A DNA stretch of 64,000 nt, taken from positions 1 through 64,000 of the forward strand of contig CAIUOG010000131.1 in the NCBI GenBank assembly GCA_903900705.1. Reading direction: 5' to 3'. Below, in pieces: positions 1-8,507 of the stretch; within the stretch, counting starts at the first letter, position 1; every line of letters starts with the position of its first letter. The notes under the pieces are model-generated. The model ran no database searches. It had not been told where the DNA came from and saw nothing but the letters and a program-made list of their open reading frames with translations. Made by a program: the position numbers and the translations under genes. Source of the DNA: an uncultured Acidobacteriia bacterium (GTDB lineage: Bacteria; Acidobacteriota; Terriglobia; Bryobacterales; Bryobacteraceae).

Positions 1-1148
1 GCGGGGAGAAACTGGTGGTGTTTGCGGCGGCGGGGACTACTTCGAACGCGGTTTACGGGGTTTGGATAGCGGATGTGTCGATTGTTTCGCGGTCGGTGTG
101 GTTTGCGGGAAAGCTGATATTTGAGGGGTATCCGGCGGCGCGGTCGAACCCGGTGGCGAATGCGGTGTATCAGGACCGGCTGGGGACGAATCGGGCTGGT
201 GGGGCGCGGTATTTGCCGTTTGGGGAGGAGTTGACGGCGACGGCCGGGGACAGGGTGAAGTTCGGGACTTATACGCGGGATTCGTTTATTGGTTTGGATT
301 ATGCGGATCAGCGGTATTATGCAAGTAGCCTGGGAAGGTTTAATACCCCGGATCCGTACAAGGCAAGTGCTGGAGCGAAGGACCCGGGGAGTTGGAATCG
401 ATACGCCTACGCCGGAGGCGATCCGATTAATTTCAACGACCCGAAGGGACTCGCGAAGTGCCGAGCAGTTGGTTCGTATACAACCCGTCCCAATCCGGAC
501 GATGCGTTATCTGAGAAGACCTACGCTGAAATTCAGTGCCAAAGCGCAGGCGGAGATTTTGTCATCTTTGCAGGTTGGCAGGAGGTTACCAGTACAACCG
601 ACCAATTGGTGAAGGACTGGGAATCCGGAATTGGGGCGCAGCTGGATGCGGAACAAACGTTGCTCGACGCGTATCGGGCTCGAAATCGCGTGGCTTTCAG
701 CCTGTGGGGCTGGCAACCCGAATGTCAGTCCGACTTAAAGAAAGCGGGATACAGCCAGCAACAGGTGATTGATCAGCTCGGCACCATCGGGATTGGCCTG
801 TCGGATAGCCAGACTTTTCTAGCCTCGCAAGGGCAGACTGTTTCACAGTATTTTGCTGGGAGAGCGGCGCAGGGGGGATTTCCGAACGCGTACACGGAGG
901 GCAACAGTATTTACTTCCTCATCGGAGGAACGCAGACCGAGACCTTCCAGGCAATTGCCGGAGCCAGCGCATTCACAGTTTCTCCGGAATGGCTCGCTGG
1001 CGCTTTGGTTCACGAAGTCTTCCATACCCTCGGCGCTTCTGATGCGGGACTGATTGGGAGCTTCAATACCGATCCCCGATGGAACCCCGGCGCCTCTTCC
1101 GGGAGGGTCTCGACCATCCTTGCTCAGGACTGCTTCGGTGCAAAATGA
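1..1148 (+). CDS. RHS-repeat protein, C-terminal part, with HExxH-bearing tip
   Basis: The frame is open to the left edge, so this is the 3' part of a larger gene. It holds the conserved end of an RHS core: LDYADQRYYASSLGRF near residues 95-108 (counting from the GTG at 15), WNRYAYAGGDPINF, then DPKGL, after which core similarity stops and a variable tip of about 230 residues begins. RHS proteins encapsulate and deliver such tips, which are often toxins. The tip carries HEVFH (bases 1011-1025) in a hydrophobic helix-like context, a HExxH zinc-peptidase motif, so it may be a metallopeptidase effector; this is inference from the motif. The stop overlaps the next gene's start (ATGA), as in an effector-partner pair. 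The tip belongs to no family I recognise. Confidence 0.85.
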   Translation, partial: GEKLVVFAAAGTTSNAVYGVWIADVSIVSRSVWFAGKLIFEGYPAARSNPVANAVYQDRLGTNRAGGARYLPFGEELTATAGDRVKFGTYTRDSFIGLDYADQRYYASSLGRFNTPDPYKASAGAKDPGSWNRYAYAGGDPINFNDPKGLAKCRAVGSYTTRPNPDDALSEKTYAEIQCQSAGGDFVIFAGWQEVTSTTDQLVKDWESGIGAQLDAEQTLLDAYRARNRVAFSLWGWQPECQSDLKKAGYSQQQVIDQLGTIGIGLSDSQTFLASQGQTVSQYFAGRAAQGGFPNAYTEGNSIYFLIGGTQTETFQAIAGASAFTVSPEWLAGALVHEVFHTLGASDAGLIGSFNTDPRWNPGASSGRVSTILAQDCFGAK

Positions 1149-1810
1149 TTAGTATCTTTCGATTGTTTTCCTTTGTCTTGTGGGCATCCACGGTGTTCGC
1201 GCAAACCGGACTGATGTCAACCGTCCGCTTTCGAGTGACCGACGTTTTCGGTGAGCCGCTACCGTATCGGGTGGAGAGTTTCGTTCTGAGAATCACCGGA
1301 CGCGACTACGCTGATCACTTCTCAGGGATGATTGGTACTAAAATTCCATTTGGGGCCTATAAGTCTGTCCTTCGCCGCCCGGGTCCGGCGGGGCACAATC
1401 TAGAGATATTAAGGGTCGTAAGTGTAGATTCGCCGGAGCATCTGGTCGCACTCACCACGGACAAAGAGCCGCAGCCCCTGATTGAGCCGTCATATGGACC
1501 TTGGCGACGATACCGAGGAAAAATCACGCCTGCACCGCTGTTGGGACAAGGAGAGACCGCTGTCGTGAGGCTCGCATCAGTATTCGGTCTTGCAGTGTAC
1601 GACGCCCCCGTCGGCGAAACAGGCGAATTCAGCTTTTACGACTGGCTTGAAGGCGACTTTACGCTCACGATTGTTGCCGGAAAGCGCATTCTCCATTCCC
1701 AACTTGTCTCGATCGAAGACAAGTGGAGATCGGACGATATAGTTGTAGCGCTTCCGAATGCTCCGCCGCCGGTGCAGCGGATCACGCAGCCGAAAGGAGA
1801 CATTAGATAA
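1145..1810 (+). CDS. secreted protein of unknown function, partner of the RHS tip
   Basis: This is a 221-residue protein not recognised as a known family. The start is the ATG that overlaps the RHS stop by four bases; it gives a clear signal peptide, MISIFRLFSFVLWASTVFA followed by Q. The mature part looks beta-rich: it opens with VRFRVTDVFGEPLPYR, which resembles a carboxypeptidase-regulatory or transthyretin-like fold, and a similar stretch recurs near residues 140-190. Position and overlap match an immunity gene, but export would suit an inhibitor acting in the periplasm or outside the cell. Base composition is less G+C-rich than in the housekeeping genes nearby. The immunity role is inferred from position only. 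Confidence 0.7.
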   Translation: MISIFRLFSFVLWASTVFAQTGLMSTVRFRVTDVFGEPLPYRVESFVLRITGRDYADHFSGMIGTKIPFGAYKSVLRRPGPAGHNLEILRVVSVDSPEHLVALTTDKEPQPLIEPSYGPWRRYRGKITPAPLLGQGETAVVRLASVFGLAVYDAPVGETGEFSFYDWLEGDFTLTIVAGKRILHSQLVSIEDKWRSDDIVVALPNAPPPVQRITQPKGDIR

Positions 1811-1818
1811 GGACTCAT

Positions 1819-2151
1819 ATGCGGGGCGGGTTTACGGGCCTCGATTATGCCGACCAGCGTTTCTACGCTGCCACGCTGGGACGGTTTAATCCATACAAAT
1901 CAAGTACAGGCGCGGGCGATCCTTCGAGCTGGAACCGATACGCCTACACGCGCGGCGAACCAGTAAACCGATTTGACAGGCGGGGAACGTGTCCCGATGA
2001 CACGCCAACATCGGTAACAGTTTGCGAAACCGATGACCCTCCGGGCGACGGAGGACCGGGCGGAGGAGGACCGAGTTGTGGCATTCTGGCAGTGACGGAC
2101 TGGCGGAGGTGTTTGGTCGTCTCAGAACCGTGGAGGCGATTCCCTTCCTGA
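1819..2151 (+). pseudogene. orphan RHS core end (displaced tip remnant)
   Basis: The product repeats the RHS core end seen in the first gene (GLDYADQRFYAATLGRF, then WNRYAYTRGEPVNRF) but has no upstream repeats. It begins directly at the core-tip junction. Relative to the first copy it lacks three residues (RFNTPDPYK became RFNPYK), and the usual DPxGL is degraded to DRRGT. After about 70 residues it runs into a proline/glycine-rich tail and ends. Such orphan tips downstream of an RHS gene are known reservoirs for tip exchange by recombination. The deletion and short tail suggest decay. A short frame of its own with an ATG start exists, but expression is doubtful. Confidence 0.65.
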
Positions 2152-2480
2152 TTCGAAGCATCGGGCTGGAACTCTGGCCTCCGAGTCCCAACACTTGGAT
2201 GAAAACGCCTGCGGTTGTCAAGGAGCGTATGCCTGCCGTAGCGGCGTTGATGCAGATTGGTCCTGCGGCTGCCCGGGCACTGATTAAAACTAACCTGGAC
2301 GGAATGACATTCGAAGAACGGTTGGCGGCGGTATTTGTCGTTTCCCAAATCGGTGGCGTCCCGGAATCCAGAGAGTTCTTGTCGGCGATTCTCGGACAAG
2401 CAAATCTGCAACAACACTGGGCGGCTGCGGGTCTCCGTCTTTTGGATTCCAGTACTCCACCCCCGAATAAGGTGTTTTAG
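2076..2480 (+). pseudogene. HEAT-repeat-like fragment
   Basis: This frame of up to 134 codons overlaps the orphan RHS end in another phase. It encodes helical repeats with HEAT character (VEAIPFLIRSIG, then VAALMQIGPAAARALI and LAAVFVVSQIGGVPESREFL). The only early start is a TTG at 2076; the first ATG is at 2229. The repeat reads as if its N-terminal part were missing. It may be the remaining C-terminus of an immunity-type or scaffold HEAT protein that once followed the second RHS tip. Coding potential is suggested by the repeat pattern alone. Confidence 0.4.
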
Positions 2481-2602
2481 CGGTGGAGGAAGGCAGCCTC
2501 GATAATTCGCGCCTGTTGCGATCAAATGGTCCGGAGTGCGGTGAAGCGAGAAGTCTCCCGCAACTCGCAATTTGCAAGGCGCGTCTTTACTATCATGAAG
2601 CA

Positions 2603-4060
2603 ATGGCGCGCCTGATCCTGTTCGTTTTCCTGACTTTAGCGGCTTTGGCGAGTGGCCAGACGCCGAAAAAGGTGGTCGCTCCGAAGGCGGTTCCGGACGC
2701 CCCTGCTACTATCACCGCGCCGCAGGACTTCCGGATCGAGTCGATTACCGTGGAAGGCAACCGGATTCTTGCCTCGCCGGGAATCGCGGCGGCATCGGGG
2801 CTCCGGCTGGGCGCGAAGGGCGATACGCCCACGTTTGACGCGGCGCGGGACCGGCTGCTGAACAGCGGCTACTTTGAAACGGTCGCCTACAAATACAAGG
2901 CCGCGGAGCAGGGTTCCGGCTACAACGTGACGTTTGAGGTGCAGGAGATGCAGCCGCTTTATCCGCTGCGGATGGAGGCGCTGGGGGTGAGCGCGGCGGA
3001 AGTGACGGCGTGGCTGCGGGCGAAAGATCCGCTGTTTACCGGGAAGATTCCGGGTACGCAGCAGGTGCTGGACCGGACGGCGCGGGAGATTGAGCAGTTT
3101 CTGGAATCGAAGGGGAAGCCGGGGAAGGTGGGCGGCCGGATCGTGCTGGCGGGCGAACAGAAGTACGAGGCCCAGTTCCTGCCTGCGGCCGGATTGCCGA
3201 ATGTCGCGCTGGTCAGCTTTGAAGGCAATAAGGTCAAGCGCGATACAGAGCTGCAGAATGCCATCGCGGCGGTGGCTTTCGGGCAGCCTTATACGGAGAG
3301 CAATTTCCGGCTGCTGCTGGAAACGCAGCTGGGGCCGTTTTACGAAAAAGACGGCTATATGCGGGTGAAGTTCGGGAAGCTCACCACGTCGGCGTCGGCG
3401 CAGGTGAAGGGGATTGATGTCCATGTGGTGATTGACGAGGGGCCGCAGTACAAGATGGGCGAGGTTTCGGTGCGGGGGGCGATGGCGGACAACAGCAAGC
3501 ACCTGCTGCGCGTCGCGAAAGTGCCGAAGATGGCGATTGCGAACTTCGACGAACTGCGGCAGGCGGCGATCCGCATTAAAGACGATATGCGGCACGAGGG
3601 CTATCTGGATGCCGACGTGACGGTGGACCGGGACATCAATGACGAAACGAAGACCGTGGACGCTTTCTTCATTCCGGCGCCGGGCGCGCAGTACACGTTC
3701 GGCAAGCTGGAAGTGATGGGGCTGGGGCTGGATGGGGTGGCGGCGGTGGAGAAGGCTTGGGTGGTGAAGCCGGGTGATCCGTATCCGGCGGAATATCCCG
3801 ATTACTTCCTCAAACAGGTGAAGGAGCAGGGCTGGTTCGATAACCTGGGCGAGACGCGCGCCGAGCCGGAGATCAACGCGGAAAAGCACACGGTGAACGT
3901 GACGCTTTACTTTCGCTATAACCCTGACATGAAGCGGAAGAAGCCGCTGCAGCCGGGTGAACTGCCCGGCGGCCCCGGACAACCATTACAGTTGAGACAA
4001 CCGGGACAGCCGGGTTTCGGGTATTACTTCAGTTCGGCCGGTTTCGCGCTGCCGAAGTAG
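2603..4060 (+). CDS. POTRA-repeat outer-membrane assembly-like protein without a barrel
   Basis: This 485-residue exported protein has a signal peptide (MARLILFVFLTLAALASGQ). The ATG at 2603 was preferred to an upstream GTG because it places the signal at the N-terminus. It contains successive POTRA-like units as in BamA: FRIESITVEGNR near residue 45, VALVSFEGNKVKRDTEL near 205, YKMGEVSVRGAMADN near 285 and YTFGKLEVMGLGLDGV near 365. Each starts with a beta strand and the I/V-x-V-x-G-N/M signature. BamA is about 800 residues with a C-terminal beta-barrel; here the protein ends in a proline/glutamine/glycine-rich tail, so no barrel is present. It may be a periplasmic adaptor in envelope biogenesis. 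Its 3' end overlaps the convergent M14 gene by 37 bases. Confidence 0.75.
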   Translation: MARLILFVFLTLAALASGQTPKKVVAPKAVPDAPATITAPQDFRIESITVEGNRILASPGIAAASGLRLGAKGDTPTFDAARDRLLNSGYFETVAYKYKAAEQGSGYNVTFEVQEMQPLYPLRMEALGVSAAEVTAWLRAKDPLFTGKIPGTQQVLDRTAREIEQFLESKGKPGKVGGRIVLAGEQKYEAQFLPAAGLPNVALVSFEGNKVKRDTELQNAIAAVAFGQPYTESNFRLLLETQLGPFYEKDGYMRVKFGKLTTSASAQVKGIDVHVVIDEGPQYKMGEVSVRGAMADNSKHLLRVAKVPKMAIANFDELRQAAIRIKDDMRHEGYLDADVTVDRDINDETKTVDAFFIPAPGAQYTFGKLEVMGLGLDGVAAVEKAWVVKPGDPYPAEYPDYFLKQVKEQGWFDNLGETRAEPEINAEKHTVNVTLYFRYNPDMKRKKPLQPGELPGGPGQPLQLRQPGQPGFGYYFSSAGFALPK

Positions 4061-6852
4061 AGCCCGTTGAACAGGAACTTGTAGGTTCCGTGGGGCTGTG
4101 CGCGGAAGGCCACTTCGGGTCCGAGGAGCACGATTTTGCCTTCGCCAACCGAGGCTTCCGCAATGGCGGTGCCGCCGTTGAGGTATTGCTGACCCCAGGC
4201 CCAGCCGCTCGAAAGCAGGTCATTGCCGGAGAACCAGGCGACGGCAGAGGTCTTCTTCTGCTGGGCGTCGGGATTGAGCCGGAACACGGGGCTGTTATCG
4301 AAGAAGACATCCACTTTGTCCGGCATGCCGAAGGCGAGGGGACTGGTGTTATCGACGTTGACCTTGAGCAGCGAGCCGGGAATATAGAACTTCTCGGCGG
4401 CCAGGGGGCGGACCGTGCCATCGGCGCTCATTTCGGTGAGCGCATTCTTTACCGGCACGCCGAGGACTTCGGCCATGCTGGTGGAACTGCCGATGGTGAT
4501 GATCTGACCGCCGGATTCGACGAACTTCTTCAGCTGCGGCACGGTCTTATCGGGTGAGATGCGGCCTGTGGTGCGGGCGATTTCGGCGGGGAGGTTCTCC
4601 GGCGTGGCGGCATTGAAGCCGCCCCGTCCTCCGCCGCGCCCGGTGGCGTTGGCGCCGAGGCGAGCTGCGCCATCGACAAAGACCAGGACGTCATATTTGC
4701 TTTTCAGGTCGCCCGCGTCGAGCGTTTGTGGATAGACGAGCTCGAAGGGGAACTCGAACTGTTCGAAGATGAAGCGGGTCCAGCCGGCGGGCATGAGGCC
4801 GCCGTACTGGTCGTAGAGCCCGATGCGGATGGGCTTGAGCTTGAGCGCCTCGCCGACGGGGGCTTTGGCGACGCCGTGGGCGGCCACGCCGAGTTGCTTC
4901 GCGGAAGCGGCGAGGATGCCAGGGGCCGCGGCGCAGCGGGGAACCCAGATGGAGCCGGTGCCCATGTCCTGGCTATCGGCAATGACGGCCTTTTTCATCC
5001 AGTAGACATCGCAGCCGGCTTTGAGCAGGCGGTTGGTGACGACGAAGGAATCGTTTTCCCTGTGGCTGATGAGCCAGCCGGCGGGGTCTTCGGGGCCGGT
5101 GACGGGGGCCTGGGGCGGATCGAGGAGGCCTTTGACGGGAAGGAAGGGGCCGTCGAATTTGTCGAGCACGCGGTCGAATTGCACGCCCATCTGGTAGGCG
5201 AGAGTCCAGCCGGTGACGTCATAGGGACGGTTGGGCGGGCCGCCGGGATAGGCGAAGTCGTTGGGGTGATCCTGCGGCTCAAACATATCGAGCACGTGGG
5301 GGCGGAAGGCCTGGGCGGTTTTGACGATGAGGGAGCCTTCGGGGTAGCTTTTGCCATCGACCATGAAGCCGGTCTTCGCTTTGAGCACGGTGATGCCGTT
5401 TTTCAGGAGGGCGTTGACGAACTTGGTGGCGGTGGCGAAATCGGCCTGATCGGCGGGGATGATGTAGCCGCGGGGGTCACGGAATTTGGGGTCGTGCAGG
5501 ATTTTGGCGTAGAGGTCGGCGGGGAGTCCGCCGCCGCGCCCGCCGCCACCACCCGCGCCGGGACCGGCATCGCCGAAGACGACGTCAGCGGCTGCTCCGC
5601 GGCCCCCGGCGGGGCGAGGTCCGGCGGCTTTGAGGGCTTCGATGCGTTTGGGGGTGACGGTCCAGCTATCGGTGGAGCCGCGCTGGATGGAGTTCATGCC
5701 CATGCGCCACTGGTTGAAGAGGAAAGTCTCGCGGTAGCGCGAGGCGAGATCGAGAATGGCGTAGTTGTTGGAGATTTCGTAATCGATGGACTGCCGGTAG
5801 TGCCATTTTTGCGGGGCGATGGGGAGGGGCCAGTCGCCGGAGGGCAGCTGTTTATCGGGGACGAGGGCGATATCGACGGGCGTGGGGCTGCCGATGATTT
5901 CGGTGAGAATGCCGATCATGTTGTGGAAGTAGGTGATGGTGCGCAGGCCGCCATTCCACCACGTGGAATAGGTGGAGCCGGAGCGCATGGCGGAGCCGCC
6001 CTTGCCTTCGGCCACGAGGCGGCTGTGCATGGCGGTGCCGACCATTTCGATGCCGAGGGGAACGAGGGGATCGAAATTGTAGTTAAAGGGGTCGCGGAAG
6101 GGCGGGATGAAGATGACCGCGCCGGCGGGGCCGGTCTGGTGGTGGTTGTAGACGATCTGCGGGAACCACTCGGTGAACAGCTGTTTGTTCATGTTGGTGG
6201 TTTCGGGCATGGCGGACATGTAGAAATCGCGGTTATCGTCATGCCCGATGTACTTGTTGTAGAGGCGCGGCAGGTTGTTGAGGCTGCGTTTGAGAGGATC
6301 TTTTTCGCGCATATACCAATCGGCGACGATTTCCTGGCCGTCGGGATTGGCCTGGACGCAGAGAATGATGTCGTCATTGAGAATCCGCATGGTTTCGGAG
6401 TCGGTGCGGCTGACGAGCTGGTAGACGGTTTCCATGAGCTGCTGCGAGCCGACGGTTTCGTTGGCGTGCAGACCGCCGTCGATCCAGACGATGGATTTGC
6501 CGTCGCGGGCGAGATGACGGGCCTCGGCTTCGTCCACGCCCTCGGCCAGCGCGAGTTTACCGACGATGGTTTTGTATTTCGCGAGATTTTTGAGGTTTTC
6601 GGGCGAGGTGATGATCGCCATGTAATGCGGGCGGCCCTCGGCGGTTTTGCCGATCTCGACCAGCTTCATGCGGTCGGATTCCGAGGCAAGCTTTTTCCAG
6701 TAGGTCTCCAGCTGGGTGTAATTGGCCATCTGGTAGTCGTCACCGAGGTTGAAGCCCAGGGATTCTTTGGGCGTGGTGACTTTGGGGGTCTTCTGCGCGG
6801 CAATAAAACCGGCGGTGAAGAAGAGGAGTGCGGCAATGCGAAAACGCGTCAT
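4024..6852 (-). CDS. secreted M14-family zinc carboxypeptidase
   Basis: This 942-residue exported protein starts at MTRFRIAALLFFTAGFIAAQ; the reading frame extends further upstream but only this start gives a signal peptide. The M14 domain fills the first half. H129-A-N-E132 supplies the HxxE zinc ligands, YNHHQTGP carries a further histidine, and GILTEIIG is consistent with the catalytic glutamate. A glycine-rich linker follows around residues 455-490. The second half ends with a region (IRIGLYDQYGGLMPAGWTRF, YDVLVFVDGAARLG, GGQIITIGSS) resembling class-I glutamine-amidotransferase-like folds found in many large M14 proteins. It probably degrades extracellular peptides. It is transcribed divergently from the dehydrogenase gene across 133 bases. 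Confidence 0.9.
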   Translation of the reverse strand: MTRFRIAALLFFTAGFIAAQKTPKVTTPKESLGFNLGDDYQMANYTQLETYWKKLASESDRMKLVEIGKTAEGRPHYMAIITSPENLKNLAKYKTIVGKLALAEGVDEAEARHLARDGKSIVWIDGGLHANETVGSQQLMETVYQLVSRTDSETMRILNDDIILCVQANPDGQEIVADWYMREKDPLKRSLNNLPRLYNKYIGHDDNRDFYMSAMPETTNMNKQLFTEWFPQIVYNHHQTGPAGAVIFIPPFRDPFNYNFDPLVPLGIEMVGTAMHSRLVAEGKGGSAMRSGSTYSTWWNGGLRTITYFHNMIGILTEIIGSPTPVDIALVPDKQLPSGDWPLPIAPQKWHYRQSIDYEISNNYAILDLASRYRETFLFNQWRMGMNSIQRGSTDSWTVTPKRIEALKAAGPRPAGGRGAAADVVFGDAGPGAGGGGGRGGGLPADLYAKILHDPKFRDPRGYIIPADQADFATATKFVNALLKNGITVLKAKTGFMVDGKSYPEGSLIVKTAQAFRPHVLDMFEPQDHPNDFAYPGGPPNRPYDVTGWTLAYQMGVQFDRVLDKFDGPFLPVKGLLDPPQAPVTGPEDPAGWLISHRENDSFVVTNRLLKAGCDVYWMKKAVIADSQDMGTGSIWVPRCAAAPGILAASAKQLGVAAHGVAKAPVGEALKLKPIRIGLYDQYGGLMPAGWTRFIFEQFEFPFELVYPQTLDAGDLKSKYDVLVFVDGAARLGANATGRGGGRGGFNAATPENLPAEIARTTGRISPDKTVPQLKKFVESGGQIITIGSSTSMAEVLGVPVKNALTEMSADGTVRPLAAEKFYIPGSLLKVNVDNTSPLAFGMPDKVDVFFDNSPVFRLNPDAQQKKTSAVAWFSGNDLLSSGWAWGQQYLNGGTAIAEASVGEGKIVLLGPEVAFRAQPHGTYKFLFNGLYFGSAKPAELK

Positions 6853-6985
6853 GGTCTTGGTCAGCTTTCGAATTCCGGCGCAGGCAAAACGGGGCCCGAC
6901 CGCCCAGGGGAGATATTCGATGAGTGTACCGCGAGGCGGGGCGTCTGATTCATGAAAGGATGGCAGTACAGTGAAAAGAAGTCTC

Positions 6986-8485
6986 ATGAATATTCATCAC
7001 TGGATCGCCGGCAAAGCCGCCCCGTCCGCCTCCGGCCGCACTGGCATCGTGTGGAATCCGGCCACGGGGGAGCGCCAGGCGAGTGTGGATTTTGCGGATC
7101 CGGGGGAGGTGGATGCCGCCGTGGCCGCCGCCAAAGCGGCCTGGCCGGAGTGGCGTGCGACGCCGCTTTCCCGACGCGCGGAGATTCTGTTCCGCTTCCG
7201 CGAGTTGCTGGTCGCAAACCGGCTCCGGATCGCGCAGCGGATTTCGCTGGAACACGGCAAGACGGTGGCCGATGCGCTGGGTGAGGTGGCGCGCGGCATT
7301 GAGAATGTGGAGTTTGCCTGCGGCATTCCGAACCTGCTGAAGGGTGGCTTTTCCGAGCAGGCGAGCCGTGGCGTGGATGTGTATCAGATCCGCCAGCCGC
7401 TGGGAGTGGTGGCCGGTATCACGCCGTTCAATTTCCCGGCGATGGTGCCGCTATGGATGTTTCCGAATGCGCTGGCGTGCGGGAATACGTTCGTGCTGAA
7501 GCCTTCGGAGAAAGACCCTTCGGCGGGCATGCTGCTCGCGGAACTGCTGCGGGAAGCGGGCCTGCCGGATGGCGTGTTCAACGTGATTCAGGGGGACAAA
7601 GTGGCGGTGGGGAGGCTGCTGGAGCATCCGGACGTGAAGGCGATCAGCTTTGTTGGTTCCACGCCCATTGCGCGCTCGATTTACGAGGCGGGCACGAAGA
7701 ACGGGAAGCGCGTGCAGGCGTTGGGTGGCGCGAAGAATCACATGCTGGTGCTGCCGGACGCGGACCTTGGCATGGCCGCGGACGCGGCTGTTTCCGCGGC
7801 ATTCGGCTCCGCGGGCGAGCGCTGTATGGCGATCTCCGTGGTGGTGGCGGTGGAGCCGGTGGCGGACGCGCTGATTGCCGCGATTGCGGAAAGGATGGAA
7901 AAGATCAAAATCGGGCCGGGCCTGGAGGACGGGATCGAGACGGGGAATGACATGGGGCCGCTGATTACGCGGGAGCATCGCGACCATGTGGCATCGTATC
8001 TGGATTCCGCCGCTCAGGAGGGTGCGACGATTGCGCTGGACGGACGGCGGCATCCGGCGACATCCCGAAGCGGATTCTTCCTGGGGACCTGTCTGATCGA
8101 CAACGTGCGGCAGGATATGGGGTGCTATCGCGATGAGATCTTCGGGCCGGTGCTGGCGGTGATGCGCGTTGCGACGTATCAGGAGGCGGTGGCGGTGATT
8201 CATGCGAACCCGTTTGCCAACGGTACGGCGATCTTCACGCGCGATGGCGGGGTGGCGCGGCAGTTCCAGTTTGAGATTGAGGTGGGGATGGTGGGGATCA
8301 ATGTGCCGATTCCGGTGCCGGTTTCCTACTACAGCTTTGGCGGCTGGAAGGCGTCTTTGTTTGGCGATCTGCACATGTACGGGCCGGAAGGCGTGCAGTT
8401 TTATACGCGCGGGAAAGTGGTCACCAGCCGGTGGCCGGACCCGGCGACGAGTTCGGTGAATCTGGGCTTCCCGCAGGTTCGGTGA
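6986..8485 (+). CDS. mmsA: CoA-acylating methylmalonate-semialdehyde dehydrogenase
   Basis: This 499-residue enzyme oxidises methylmalonate or malonate semialdehyde to propionyl- or acetyl-CoA with NAD and CoA in valine and inositol catabolism. ALDH-superfamily landmarks are present: GITPFNFP with the oxyanion asparagine N149, KPSEKDPS for NAD binding, FVGSTPIA, and the catalytic Cys280 in GSAGERCMAIS, the version typical of MmsA/IolA. The general-base glutamate of hydrolytic ALDHs is replaced by the GGAKNH segment expected of CoA-acylating members. The ATG at 6986 is preferred to a GTG five codons upstream. Length fits the family (about 500). No valine-pathway neighbours are present in the window. 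Confidence 0.93.
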   Translation: MNIHHWIAGKAAPSASGRTGIVWNPATGERQASVDFADPGEVDAAVAAAKAAWPEWRATPLSRRAEILFRFRELLVANRLRIAQRISLEHGKTVADALGEVARGIENVEFACGIPNLLKGGFSEQASRGVDVYQIRQPLGVVAGITPFNFPAMVPLWMFPNALACGNTFVLKPSEKDPSAGMLLAELLREAGLPDGVFNVIQGDKVAVGRLLEHPDVKAISFVGSTPIARSIYEAGTKNGKRVQALGGAKNHMLVLPDADLGMAADAAVSAAFGSAGERCMAISVVVAVEPVADALIAAIAERMEKIKIGPGLEDGIETGNDMGPLITREHRDHVASYLDSAAQEGATIALDGRRHPATSRSGFFLGTCLIDNVRQDMGCYRDEIFGPVLAVMRVATYQEAVAVIHANPFANGTAIFTRDGGVARQFQFEIEVGMVGINVPIPVPVSYYSFGGWKASLFGDLHMYGPEGVQFYTRGKVVTSRWPDPATSSVNLGFPQVR

Positions 8486-8507
8486 TCCGCGTTGCGGTAA
8501 TCAGGCG

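Noticed and set aside
4726-6948. Open frame of 740 codons on the plus strand opposite the M14 peptidase
   Set aside because: It is the antisense shadow of a G+C-rich gene: low-complexity Gly/Ala/Asp/Glu composition, no domain, while the minus strand carries a full signal peptide and zinc motif.
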